From the NCBI GenBank assembly GCA_036873135.1, contig JAPTYO010000012.1, positions 11,292,090 to 11,356,089 on the forward strand: DNA of 64,000 nt, in the 5' to 3' direction. The notes under the pieces were generated by a model. That model was not told the DNA's origin. It was given only the letters and a program-made list of their open reading frames with translations, and did no database searches. This DNA is from Clarkia xantiana subsp. parviflora (Eukaryota > Streptophyta > Magnoliopsida > Myrtales > Onagraceae). The translations under genes and the position numbers were made by a program. Positions 23,087 to 34,448 of the stretch are shown here, piece after piece (the stretch's first letter is position 1; the number at the start of each line of letters is the position of its first letter).

Positions 23087-25996
23087 CTAAGCTTGATCCT
23101 TGGCAGCGTCGAGGGGAGCAGGGTCCACGAGGTCTTTAGCAGAAGGCTCCGCGGTCGGAGGATCGGATCCTGGAAGATTGGCCGCGGGAGGATCGGACTC
23201 TTGGAAGTCAGCCGGTGAATGGTCGATCATCGGGGGATCAGTTGTCGGGAGGTCTGCACTTGGAGGCTCCACCGTGCCTTTAGCACCCGCAGTTTGGCCC
23301 CGTTGCTCTCCTCAGAAAGGTTGAAATACCTCTCCGCGAAGGGGGCGAGAGTCTAAGACTTGGTGAAGTCGATGGCACCACCATACTCCAGATGGAGCTC
23401 CTCGACAGCATTAAGCAAGGTGGTCTCCACCTCCGCCGTACAGAACTTCACCGCGTCCACTTGGAAAGCCTCGGAGCCCCGATAATCTTCCCGACCCTTG
23501 GCCTCAGTTTCAGCCAGCTTGGCGGGGAACTCGGCAATCTCCCGCTCCATCTGTTGGGACCGGTTGGCGATAAGGACCTTCTCAGCCTCCAGCCCCGCCT
23601 TGGCATCCTCAAGGGCCTTCTTCTCGAGGACAAGCCTGTCCCGATCCTCCGCGCGCCCATGCTGCTCTTCATTGAGCTTTTGACGCTCCTCCTTCAGCAA
23701 CCTCTCAAAGTCGTGGACCTGCCTCAGGAGGTCCCGAGTCTTCTGGTTAAGGAGGGCCTGCTCCTTAACCAATTTACCCCTCGACGATTCGGAGGCAGCC
23801 AGATCCTCCTTGAGCTTGGCCTGAACCTCGGGGGCCGCCTTGGCTCGCTCCTGCTTCAGGGCCTCCTCCAGGGCCAGGATGTACCCGAAACAGCGGTGCT
23901 GGTCTGCCATTTCCTGTGGAAAAGAAAGGAAGAGGTTAGTACATGAGAATATTTTACATCATATACTAAGTGTAAAAACAGGAAGCCTTACCTCCACACG
24001 ACGAATGGCCACGTTGCGAATGTCCGCGTGGATGTCCTCTTGAGCCAATGAGAGCGGAAGCTTCATAGACGGCGGAATGAACCTGCCAGCAGGTGCAGAC
24101 CCAGTTCCGGTGATACATTGTCCCGACGCAGTGGGACCTCCCGCAATGACTCGATCGGGGTCCAGGGAGCCGCCGCCTGGTCAGGGGTGAAAAGCTGATA
24201 GAAACTCCCTTCTAAGGGGAGAGGAGGAAGGATGACCTGAGGGTCGGAGGTGCGCGCCTCCGAGCCGCCGTGAGAACCCGTCGTCCCTTCGAGAGTCAGG
24301 CTCAAGACCGGCGAATGCTGTTGTGCCGGGGAAGATGGAGGCAACCCTTCGGGTGTCGACTCCAACGGGATCTGCATCACCCCTCGACGACGAACCAGGG
24401 GCTGACCCTCGCTCACCTCCTCAGAAGAGTGAGAAACATCCAGGTCAACCACCTGATGGAACTGACCGTCCGTCGGGGCATCTTTAGTCCCAGACTCTCT
24501 CGGGGCAGGAAGGGAAAGGAGGGGCTCTCCGACCCGGGCGTCGGAGGGTGGCGCCCCCGCTGAAGCTCCAGCTCCCGATTGACCTGCAGCTGGAGGATGA
24601 GAAGCTTCAGAAAGATAGTCAGGATGTTGATCGGTATCCTTACACCAAATGACGCGATGGGAGAGATACTGGTCCTTCCCGTAATAATTGTAGTAACCCG
24701 ATTTAAGAACGCGGGGTGTCTCTCCCTGTAGGATGCGGTTGATCCCTTCGATCCTGGCTTTTTTATCAGAAGGGCTTAACTCCTTGGTAATACGCCTCCT
24801 GTATAATCGAATTGCTAATCGGAGCTGCTTACCTTCTTCGGGAGTCTGGGTGTTGAAGACCTGCTCCATCTTCTCCACCCGGGCCCGCTTGATCTGCTCC
24901 GAAGTCGGAGGTGCAGATGAGGAGGCGGCCCTCTTCGAAGACTTCCTCTTCCTCGCAGGGCGTTGGACAGCATCGGTCTCCGCCTGCTTAAGCATGATAT
25001 TGGTCAGCAATGATACCTTCTTAGCTGCAAAGACGAAAACGAAAGTGCAATTAGAATATTACCCAAGGAACGAGGTTGGAAGGGTCGTCGAAGAGTTGAC
25101 CCCCGGAAGCAACATCAAGGAGTCGGATCCCAGTCAGAACCAGGTCCCGCTCCCCGATGGAGTTGGCATCGAGGGGAGCGAAAGAATCCCCCCAGCGGTA
25201 GAGTTGGTGCAGTGGAGAATCTGGAAATCCTCCTCGGAGTAAATGTGAAAAGCGGGAGGAGGGTCTGCCCCAACCTCCCATCGGGGCCACGGAATGGAGC
25301 TGTTCCCGATGAAGAAGTAATTCTTCTTCCAGCCGCTGTGTCGGGCCCCGAGTCGGTGATGAGCCCCCGACCTTTGGTAACCTTCCATGTGTCACCAGTC
25401 CAGCTACATCGGGAGAGCTGCGCCATGCTCCACTTAGGCATCCGCGGGTAGAAGGCACAGACCCCGGCATCATTGCACTTCAATCCATAGAAGGTCCGGA
25501 AAAGTCGGAGTCTATATGGCCATTGTTGGCGGAGGCAAAGGACGCGGAAGGCATTCCACACACGGATGGCGTGGGGGGAGAAAGTAGTGGGATGTGTCTT
25601 GTAATATTCACACATCTCGACTATGTCCCCACAAAAGGGGAATCGGATCCCCGCCAATACTTGCCCGGCGGAGACAAACACCTCCCCTTCCCGGGGACGA
25701 GTGACCACAGGGTCGCCCGGCACGCGAGGGCGAGGATAGGGATATCGAGGCTCCCAGGTGGAAGTGATACACCCTTCCCGGAGAGCCGCATCATAGGCGG
25801 TTTCTGAAATCTCATTGCAAGCATAATCGAACTTGAAGGGTTTCCTCCCCCCGGAACTGGATTCACCGTCTGGAAAATGATCAGAGCAAGAAAAGGCACA
25901 GTTGATTCTTGGAAAAATCCGGGTAAGTTGATCAAGATAAAAGAAAAACTATGCTAACAGTTTCTTTAGAATCTGAGGAGAAATCTTACCAGACAT
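23087..25996 (-). pseudogene. Tat A antisense ORF, multi-exon, decayed
   Basis: ATG at 25996 lies in a 7-base first exon (25990-25996) followed by GTAAG. An AG acceptor before 25869 opens exon 2, with the domain shared with element B (GIRFPFC, LFRTFYGLK). Exon 2 shifts frame near 25390 and again near 25210 and ends at 25063. Exon 3 (23992-25024) begins with a basic segment (PARKRKSSKRA) and is Pro/Ser-rich; its frame breaks near 24070. Exon 4 from 23914 is a Glu/Lys/Leu coiled coil (MADQHRCFGYILALEEAL), stopped at 23353, with a Pro/Asp-rich tail in another frame ending at 23087. Layout and coiled coil match the element B antisense ORF, so the two derive from one ancestor. Function unknown. 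Confidence 0.7.
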
Positions 25997-26401
25997 GTTG
26001 AAGCGGAGAAGAGAAGATGATCTTGATGGCCGGAGATCCTGGCTGCCGGAGTGCTGGTCGAAAATTAGAAAGGAGAACTTGAGCTTTTGAAATCACAAGA
26101 GGATGAAACGGTAGAGGAGAACTGAATAGTGCCAAGATTTGGGGTTTTATAGGAGAGATGGTAGCCAAAGAGACGTTGCAATCCGGACCGTTGAAGATGA
26201 AACGCTTCGTTGAGACGCTAGCGACAAAATAGCTAAAAAGTACTTTTTCAGAAAAGCAGGCACGGGCACACAAGCCGTCGCTTCATCACCCATCGCATTT
26301 AATAGTTGAGTAATCGAGAAATCTTTTCGGATTCGGTGGTTATCCTCGGAATATCGAGAGGTCCGGAGTTGGAAGACACGACGAACTATAAGTCCCTCGT
26401 G
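25997..26401. other. Tat A non-coding region before the 3' LTR
   Basis: No coding frame seen. In antisense orientation it is the upstream region of the antisense ORF. Confidence 0.55.
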
Positions 26402-26414
26402 TCTTGGGGGCAAA
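26402..26414 (+). other. Tat A polypurine tract
   Basis: TCTTGGGGGCAAA directly precedes the TG of the 3' LTR. Confidence 0.8.
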
Positions 26415-27092
26415 TGATGGGTTTCGATATAGTCGTTAGGCCCATTAACGACGACTAAACGGCGAAGTAGGCCCACTGGGCCCCAAAAGAGGCTTAGAAG
26501 ACCAATACGAGAGGACCCGACAAGGTCGGTCCCGACATACGAGCTGAACGCTCCCAATGATATGCCATTGAGTAGGCCCCGATGATATGCCTTTGAGTAG
26601 GCCCCGATGATATGCCTTTGAGTAGGCCCCGATATTAAATCTCTGAGAAGACTGGCCTTGTCCCGATGACGAGGGGCCCCGAGCGGTGACTAAAGGAGAT
26701 AACTCTGGAGTCCCCGACATCCGTCGGGACTTGCCACCAGAGAATGAGGCCGAGAAACACGCCCACTATCGACATAGTGGGGAAGTGGCCTGAAAAGACG
26801 GAACATGGGCAAGTGGCCGAGATAAACGGAACGTGGGCTAACTGCCCCCAGCAGTTATCACAACAGGTAACTGGGGTAACTCCTCCCCTATATAAAGGAA
26901 TGAGTTACCTCAGGATCAACAGATTGACATTCACATACTGATACTTGCCAGCCTATATCGAGATACTCATTTAAGCATCGGAGAGGGATTCTGGGTCACC
27001 GCCCGGTCTATCCCCTTCTTGCAGGATTACTTGGAGCGAAGGAGTTCGGACTTCCGTCAAGAACGTACCGGAGTTCCAACCGTGATCCAACA
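26415..27092 (+). repeat. Tat A 3' LTR
   Basis: 678 bp, TATATAAA near 26889, ending CCAACA. It contains three copies of a ~26-bp repeat (TGATATGCC-TTGAGTAGGCC) near 26556-26630, the same repeat into which B inserted in the 5' LTR. Confidence 0.93.
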
Positions 27093-27394
27093 TGACCAAG
27101 AAACTCACATTTTGACGATCCTAAAGCTTTGACCGATGATCCACGAGAGATACTCATTTGAGTTGCCATGCCAACTCTTGAAGGATGGCAAGACAGGAAC
27201 GGTGAGCACACGCCACGGTGAAGACGGAACGACGAGCAGCACAACTGAAGAAGAGGAACGGCGAGCAACACGATTGGAAGGATCGCCGGTTACGTGTAGA
27301 TTTAGTGAGGAGAGGGAGGATGGAGAGGTTTTTTCGTTTTCTAAAGAGGGTGAGTGTGTCTGTTCGCGTTCTGGAGGGAAGTATGGAAGAAGAG
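27093..27394. other. MULE internal sequence right of Tat A
   Basis: Remaining piece of the MULE between the retroelement and the right inverted repeat. No protein domain recognised. It lies upstream of the PB1-like ORF in that gene's direction. Confidence 0.5.
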
Positions 27395-27626
27395 AAAGGT
27401 AAAGGGCAGTTTCGTCTATTCAAATATCAATTTTAGTTTTTTTTTTTTTTTTTTGAAGGGCACGTGCCAATCACGTGTCAGTTAACGGGTCAAATGGACG
27501 AAATCCTAACGACGGACCAAACTATACAAAACGCAAATATAGGGTACCAAAAATAGGCAAAAACAAACATGCAGTACCAAAAGCCAAAAGTGTGCAAACA
27601 TACAGTACCAATAGACCTATAAACCC
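27395..27626 (-). repeat. MULE right terminal inverted repeat
   Basis: Reverse complement of 1684-1911; ends CCTATAAACCC and is followed by the 9-bp duplication AAAATTAAA (27627-27635). Confidence 0.85.
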
Positions 27627-27891
27627 AAAATTAAAACTAGACTAACTATTAATCCAATTTTAGCTCTCTAAAATTTAAATTGTTCATATGTTCTAATAGT
27701 GGGAGCCTTCTGGCCGGATCAGAGCTTTACATGACTCCAATCTGGGTTAGAAAACTTTGATTGTTAACCTTCTATGGCTTCATAGGTAGTAGTCAACGAC
27801 TTCTACAATTGCCGAAAACCACCCTACATGCTAGTTTAGAAAAATAAAACATAAAAATATAATTTAGTCTTTTTTTTATATATATATTATT

Positions 27892-28409
27892 CGGTTAAGA
27901 ACCTATAAACAGTCCAAAGTTTGACTAATGCTGAAATTTAGCGCCTGAAGTTTAAAATGTTAAAATGAAGAGTCTCATATTTTATTTTTGTTGAAATTTA
28001 GTGTCTCGGTATGATTACTTTAGAGAAGTCAATCCCGACGAAACCGACTGTCAAATTCGACTTTTCATGCACGCTCATTTCTCGTCATCTTGTTGGGACC
28101 GTTAACTAAGAAGTTAGCCACATCCGCGCAAGTAAATCCCGCTCTATTGACGCTGGAAATTGCTCTACACCGCTGAAAACCTTTTCTTTTGGATGTTCAA
28201 GTTATGAGGTAAATTTGGCAATTTTGTGAAAAATAAAGAGTGGTGGAATATGAGTGGGTTGATGACAATTATTGAATTGAGAGGAAAAAACGCACGGATA
28301 TACCAAATTTCAACAAAAATGAAATATGAGACTCTCCATTTTAACATTTCAAACTTTACACTAAATTTTAATATTGCCAAACCTTGGACAGTTTATAGGT
28401 TAATAACCC
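27892..28409. mobile_element. MULE-type foldback MITE
   Basis: 518 bp with inverted arms of well over 100 bp (CGGTTAAGAACCTATAAAC at the left, reverse complement GGGTTATTAACCTATAAAC at the right). A perfect 9-bp duplication TATATTATT flanks it (27883-27891 and 28410-28418). Same family as 29153-29527 by its ends (GGTTAA...TATAAAC..GTCC) and the internal GTTGAAATTT motifs. Confidence 0.88.
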
Positions 28410-28833
28410 TATATTATTTCTCTTTCATATTCTTTATTGTGTTTAATTACTGCACAAATTATATTTTTTTTTTCGACCTCATAATTCCTATTTTTTTATT
28501 TCTAATTCCCTATTTAATAAAATATATGCTATAAATATTTTTTTTAATAAATACGGAATTCGTATGATAATGTATACGTACAATCAATCCTTCATTGTAC
28601 GGATTTTTTTTATAGCACAATCCGTTATATTCGTCTTCCTTTCTGATAAATACAAACAAATATTCATAACATTCTTCCATGATACTACTACCAACAATCT
28701 CGTATTGGAAGAAGTTCTCAGTTCCACTAACCTTAGTTCCATGTCCATCCCCCTGTTCCGAATCAAGAAGGTAGCTTGGCTCCACCAGAGAAAGAATCAG
28801 ATTCGCTGTCACGTGATTCAGAACCCCAGCTGC

Positions 28834-31800
28834 TCACAGATTCACTTCATCCTCACCTGAAATATCACTTTCTACCTCTGATCCCGTTTCATACGACTCA
28901 TCATCATCTTCTTCCGGCGATTCATTGGCGTTTCTTGGACAGTCCAAAACCGAAACAGGAGCCCCACTATTTGGGACTCCATAAAGTGCAATGTGCCGAT
29001 GATAGAGCTCAAATTCCTTCTCTGCAATTGCAATCAAGTGGCGTACAGATTCCAGTGATTGTTCGTACTTGGATTTCTCCAGTGCCTGCAAATATTTGCT
29101 TATTTTATTGATTGATTTCAGTCAATAAAAGTGTGTGTGCTCTATTGAAAAAGGTTAATAACTAATAAAATTTGACCTATGTTGAAATTTGGTATCTGTA
29201 CTTTAAAGTGTTGAAATTGACTTTCATAGTTTTGGACTTTGTTGAAATTTAGTTTTCCGTCCAAAATTGTTGTTAATTTTAACAAAATGTTGCGAAAAAC
29301 CGAAATTGCCATTTCTACCAAATATGAAGTCACGAAATTACCCCAAAAGTCATTTTTGAAATATCCACTTTATCGAGCTCGTGATACAACTTCCGTTCGA
29401 CTTAACCTAAAAAATAGACGGAGATACCAAATTTCAACAAACATCAAACCTAGGACAGTCAATTACAACTACGGACACCAGATTTCAACATGGGTCAAAC
29501 CTCAGACAGTTTATTAGTTATTAACCCAATAAAAAAATACATTTACAAGCAAATTAGATAACGGCAAGCATCAATCTGACTTTAATTCATTAAAAAAACA
29601 ACCACAATACGCGTGCAGCTAAGTGTGATGTATATATTTTAATGAGGACAGTCTCGTCTTTACTGCTTGATATCAATGTTGTTCATACACGATACCAATT
29701 CCAACTTCTAGTAGCACTATCTACGAGTGATCATTGATGAAAGCAACAAGAACTACGTGCAAGAGGTCACCTCTGACATCATACCTTGACCTACCACTAC
29801 AAATTCAGAATGCAGGTCACGGTCTACTGAATCTAGTAATCTATCTAGCCCTTATGGGTTATGAATCTAGCAGGGTATTTACACGCAGAAGCAAAGGAAG
29901 AGCATCAGGATATACTGGCAGCTATTTGGTGGAATGCAATGATTAGGCATATCTATACCATTGCATGTTTAGAATAAATGGACACTTCTTAACATATGGT
30001 GTTGACCAGGAACAATGTTTGTTGTTACAGACAGACTGCAAGAAAATACTCCTTTGGAACATGTCTCTTCTACTTATCTCTAAACTCCTTAGTACCAGCA
30101 AACCATCTCTTTATCTACCCAATATTCATTATATACATAGATGTTCGTGTGTATTGAGAGAAAGAGATAGTTAATAGAAAGCATTTAAAGTTCAAAAAAC
30201 CATAAGAACAAGTGAGGAGACAAACCTTCTTCTTGGAGAGTGTATCTATAGGTGACATAATTTCAGGCTGCGTGTAATTCTTGCCCCGGTAAAATATTAT
30301 GGTGTCATCTCCAATTACTTGAATGGGAACACCGCCACTCAACCTCGCAATTTCCTCTGCATACTCATGGACCTGTCCAGGTTTACAAGGTTTGCAGATA
30401 ACCTCAACAGTTTCATGCTTCTTCCAGTGCAAGTGCATGTTGAGGATAACACCTCCATATACTCCTCTTCTTCCAACTTGCACATAATTAGTTCTTTTCT
30501 GGGCCATTTTTTTCATGTAAAACCGTTCCTCGCCAGTTAGGCTAATAGGTTCCAATGCAGGTCCCTGGAGTTTAGGGACTTCATAACGCTTCAATTTCTC
30601 GATTAGCAGAGCTTCCTTGATTCTCGCCTGCAATCAAAATAAGAAAAGGGCTAAGATGTATTTAATATAGAATATAGAAAATCCTACTTTTGTTATTCCT
30701 AACTTCAATTATCTGTAGAGAGACACAGAAACCTTGTCTATACTCATATAATTCTTTTGTAAGGAAAAAATAATTAAACTATATGATCGACTCCAAATAA
30801 GTAATTTTCATGTCCTGTTTTGTTACAAAGTTCTACACTCTAACACAAGAACCTTCACATTACTAGTTAAAAGCTTGCATGTAGGAAGAATATGGATCTT
30901 CTTTTGTTAATCAACATCGAAAAACCTCAGAAACTATCAAACGAGATGAAAATCTTGAAAAATGCATTTCCTCTACGGCAGTAGTTAATGTTGCCACAGC
31001 AAAAACTGGAAGCATTATCTTACGAAAAATGGCACATAATCCCCTAAATTTTGGTAGCAACTGATCTGCTAGATTACTTGGCGACAGATGAATGGGAGTA
31101 TAGTCATGCTCACCTTCTCAAGCTTGAATTTGATCCTTTCTTCAGCATTTGGAAACTTCCTCTTCTTCTTATTTGTTATGCCAAGTCGCCTCGGGTCCTT
31201 CCTGTTTGCAGCTTTACGCTTCTCCTTCTCTCTCTTCTTCTGCAATTTGAACCTCTTCTTATCCGTCCACTTATACTTCCTCGGAGGATCAACTTCGTGA
31301 GTCTCAAACTTAGGCTTCCCTTCGGATAATATAAGGTTCACTGTACCGCAGCTCAAGTTTCTAAACTCCCATGAAGATCTAAGTGGATTTAGTGGTAGCA
31401 ATTGTTCATAGGGAGCCAAAACCGATTTTCGCTGATGCAGAACCAATCTGAACATTCAAGAACTTCAGTTCAATATCCAAACAGTAGCCAAAGTGCAACA
31501 TATTGTCTAGTAAAAGACAGTAAGTACTTCAAATGCAAAGAGACTTGATTCATGGCAATACTAAATTTGAAATATAAGAAAAGTAACAGTATACATTTGC
31601 AAATTTCATGCTATTAACAAAAAACAACATACACAGGATCATGTAAGATTATTATTTTCTTACAATAAATTCAGTTCTACCGATACAAAAATTAAGGCAA
31701 GAAGGCATTTTTGTAAGGCAGTTCCATTCCCACTCTAATCGTTGGCATCACATGTAAATTAAACCCACAATTGACACCAAAAACCTCACTGGATAGAAAG

Positions 31801-31925
31801 AATCGGGATTGAACGAGCCAGTAAGAGAGAGAAGAGACAGAAAACCTGTAAGAAGAATTGCTTGTAAACGACGACTTGAGAAGCGAACAAGCTCTGTAGA
31901 GAATGCGCAACGAACCCTTGGCCAT
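28834..31925 (-). CDS. Single CRM-domain RNA-binding protein
   Basis: Four coding exons on the minus strand: 31846-31925, 31114-31447, 30226-30627 and 28834-29085, joined by GT-AG introns with phase kept, give 355 residues (MAKGSLRILY to GEDEVNL). The N terminus is Arg/Ser-rich and could be an organelle targeting peptide. Exon 2 has a very basic Lys/Arg helix (KKRFKLQKKREKEKRK). Exon 3 holds the CRM (YhbY) fold: LTGEERFYMKKMAQ at its start and a GRRGVYGGVI loop in place of the usual GxxG motif. The C terminus is acidic. CRM proteins bind RNA and many act in organelle intron splicing or ribosome assembly. Single-CRM plant proteins such as At3g25440 and At4g39040 are the likely class; the exact orthologue is unclear. 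The last intron carries a MITE (29153-29527). The gene is head-to-head with the FAR1-related gene. Confidence 0.88.
29153..29527. mobile_element. MULE-type foldback MITE in the last CRM-gene intron
   Basis: Inverted arms begin GGTTAATAACTAATAAA (left) and GGGTTAATAACTAATAAAC (right, reverse complement), with GTTGAAATTTGGTAT in both arms. The flanks ATTGAAAAA and AATAAAAAA agree at 7 of 9 positions. Same family as 27892-28409. Confidence 0.75.
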
Positions 31926-32378
31926 CACTCACTCCATCATATCAAATCAAACAGGAGACTGGAGTGGCCGGCTAATAGAGAGAAGAAGCACAGGCCACAG
32001 GCATGGCATAGGGATGTTAATGGGGCGGGCTCGTGCCCCGTTGACAGCTGACACCCCTAGTGATTTACGGGTCGGGTCCGCACCCCTATTCTGCGCGAGA
32101 CAAGTTTGTACGGAAGAGAGACCACGTGAGAAAACACGTGTCGAAGAATCGTTTCGCTTGACCTAAAAATGTTGACTTCTTCTCAATATGGAAACCAATT
32201 AAATGACGCCATGTCACCCGGAGTTGAGCCCTCATATTCGTAACCTGGTCCTGAACCTTCCTCATCTCTCTTTCCTTGGTCGTGCCTCTCTCTCGGCTAC
32301 GTGACAATCCGTCTGATGTTCTTGATGATGATCGTCATATAAACTACTGGCAAGGACAATCAACGTCATTAAGCACCC
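31926..32378. promoter_or_regulatory. Shared promoter region between divergent genes
   Basis: The CRM gene starts at 31925 (minus) and the leader exon of the FAR1-related gene ends at 32379 (plus), so both promoters and 5' leaders fit in about 450 bp. No TATA box stands out. A small GGGGCGGG...CCCCG hairpin-like patch lies near 32020-32040. Confidence 0.5.
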
Positions 32379-34448
32379 AGTAAGCGTTTTTTCTCCACTT
32401 TTTTTTTTCTTCAAGTCAATTAATCGCTCGTGCGTCAAGAAATTTAGGGTTCTCGTCATGGCTTTGCTTGGATAGAGTGTGGAGTAGGACTTGTTTAGGG
32501 TGATTCGGAAACTTAGCTGTTATATTCTCTGATAAATTCCTGAGCTTTTTGCTGCTCCTCCTGAAGAATTGGAATTAGACAAGAAGATGAATCATATATA
32601 TTATTCACGTACGGTGATTATGTTATCCTCTGTTTGTTTATCTTAATTATGACTGTGATGTTTATTAGGTGGTTATTATATGAGAGTATATGATACCAAA
32701 TTTATGGTTTAATTGAAAGTAAATGACTTTGGACCTACTTACTGTCTCATGCTTCCTTTAACTTTTTTCTGCTGTTCTTAATTTACTAGCTAGCCTAGCT
32801 CTCTTTAGGAACGAACACTAAGTACATGGTACAGTAGTCTTACCAACTGTAGTCGTAGCTATGAATTCGCCAGAGAACAGAGTTTTGCTTATTAGGTTAA
32901 GGATCTTGCTTTTGTTTCAAGAAAAAAGTTATTCTCTAGATGTGATTTTGTTGAAGTTGAACGAATCGTGAGAACTCTCAGTTTAAGAAATTCAAGTGTT
33001 CTTCAGGTGAAACTGACTGCTCAAAAAGATTTATATATTTTCTAAAACTGGATATGCAAAATTTAATGTAAGAATGATTTATACTTTTCAAATGTCGACA
33101 TGCCCATCACTTAATGTTATACCTTACGAAATATAAATACAACAATTGTAGGTGGGTCAATCCGTACCATAACAAGTGGATATCTTAATGAATGATCTGG
33201 GACCAACTTACCGATTTGATTATTTCTTGCTGCAGTGGACCTTGCAGGAGACTTCAATGGTGAAGAGATACTGAACAGTGTGGAACTCGAAGGCAGCAGA
33301 GAAATAGAAGAAAATGAAATGGATGGAAATTCTGCAGATGCGGATTATCATGCGGTCATGGACATAAAAATTGATCAATATTCTTCAGAGAGAGAAGAAA
33401 TCTTAGAAGCCAACCAAGAAGCATCAGTGGCAGATGATGAGCCATTCATCGGTCAGGAGTTTGACTCAGAAGCTGCAGCACACACTTTCTACAATGCATA
33501 TGCCACCCGGGTGGGATTCATAATCCGTGTCAGCAAGCTCTCTCGGTCAAGACGTGATGGGACTGCAATTGGGCGAGCATTTGTTTGCAATAAAGAGGGT
33601 TTCAGAATGCCTGACAAACGAGAGAAGATAGTAAGACAGAGGGTGGAGACAAGGGTGGGTTGCCGGGCAATGATACTTGTTAGGAAAGTGGACTCAGGTA
33701 AATGGGTAGTCACCAAGTTTGTAAAGGAGCATACTCATTCCTTGACTCCGGGTAAAGGTCGGAGGGACTGCATATATGAACAATACCCGGTTAGTTTGCT
33801 ACTCTTTGCTCATTATAGGGTAAAATACCAAATTGCTATCTGAACTTATCGCTAATGTGCTGGTTGCTAGCTTAATGTTCATTATTTGCAAAACTTTAGT
33901 GAAACTTTCTAGTTCTATCCATTTTTTGTTATGTGTCGTCCAGTTAGGGCGCAAGAAATGGACAAAGCTGGCAAGTTGCCTCTTTTGTATTTAATCCCTC
34001 ATCACATTTTAATGCAAATTTCATTACTTTCCTTTTTTTGGTCCTATCTTTGTAGTTGGGTGTTATTCTCATTTGCAGACAAAGTGAGCAAGTAGTATTA
34101 ATATGTTTTTGAGGATAGAGCTTCATTAGCTAAGAAACCCAGAAATCCTGGTTTCTAAGAAGTCAGCATTAGTGAGGAGTCATAGGATTGCTTGTTTTCT
34201 AATTCATACAATTTGAGGATATTAATGAGAAAATTGTTGTGCTTCTGCAGAACGAACATGATAAGATACGGGAACTATCGCATCAGTTAGCGACAGAGAA
34301 GAGACGTGCTGCTACATATAAGAGGCATCTAGAGCTGCTGTTCGAACACATAGAGAACCACAACGAGAGTCTCGCAAAGAAGATCCAGCACATTGTGGAG
34401 AGCGTGAAGGAAATAGAAGCCAAAGAACACCAGAGTCACAGATTATAA
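32379..34448 (+). CDS. FRF1: FAR1-related factor (FAR1 DNA-binding domain only)
   Basis: Coding exons 33236-33789 and 34251-34448 are joined in phase 0 by a GT-AG intron. The 33236 exon opens with TGGACCTT after a clean acceptor. A donor (CCCA|GTAAGC) at 32379/32380 would supply the A of ATG, so the start codon seems to be split by an 856-base intron; an in-frame TAA lies nine bases upstream of that A. This gives 250 residues (MDLAGDFNGEE to EHQSHRL). The FAR1 zinc-binding domain has FVCNKEG, VGCRA and EHTHS, the Cys-Cys-His-His ligands. A C-terminal coiled coil follows. It lacks the transposase and SWIM domains of full FAR1/FHY3 proteins, like the short Arabidopsis FRF proteins (FRF1 is ~251 residues, from memory). 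Expected role: nuclear DNA-binding factor that competes with or modulates FHY3/FAR1. Confidence 0.82.

Larger units (their letters stand above)
4903..27092 (+). mobile_element. Ty3/Gypsy Tat-lineage retrotransposon A
   Basis: The 5' LTR is 4903-5107 plus 15847-16318 (split by element B) and the 3' LTR is 26415-27092; without B they are 677 and 678 bp. Both start TGATGGGTTTCG and end CCAACA. The flanks are GGACC (4898-4902) and TGACC (27093-27097), a 5-bp duplication with one mismatch. A primer-binding site follows the 5' LTR and a polypurine tract precedes the 3' LTR. Internal order: gag, protease, RT, RNase H, second RNase H, integrase, tandem repeats, antisense ORF. The antisense ORF and dual RNase H are Tat-lineage marks. 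About 11 LTR differences by eye (~98% identity). Gag and pol carry an insertion, a stop and a frameshift, so this copy is defective. Confidence 0.92.
1684..27626. mobile_element. Outer Mutator-like element (MULE), nested by retroelements
   Basis: The ends are inverted repeats of ~230 bp (1684-1911 and 27395-27626), both beginning GGGTTTATAGGTCTATTGGT. Flanking them is a perfect 9-bp direct repeat, AAAATTAAA, at 1675-1683 and 27627-27635. Long inverted repeats with a 9-bp duplication are diagnostic of the Mutator superfamily. Removing the Tat insertion (4903-27092) leaves ~3.7 kb. That remnant holds a GRF-zinc-finger ORF (plus) and a PB1-like ORF (minus), facing tail to tail. No DDE transposase core or SWIM finger is visible, so the copy is probably non-autonomous. 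One extra G on the left end makes the termini slightly asymmetric. Confidence 0.85.

Noticed and set aside
28510..28833. Open frame downstream of the CRM-gene stop
   Set aside because: It follows a clear stop after GEDEVNL and has no domain; treated as 3' untranslated sequence.
32005..32080. TAGGGATGTTAATGGGGCGGG...CCCCTAG, a possible tiny hAT relic in the bidirectional promoter
   Set aside because: Ends are only partly complementary and no target duplication is visible.
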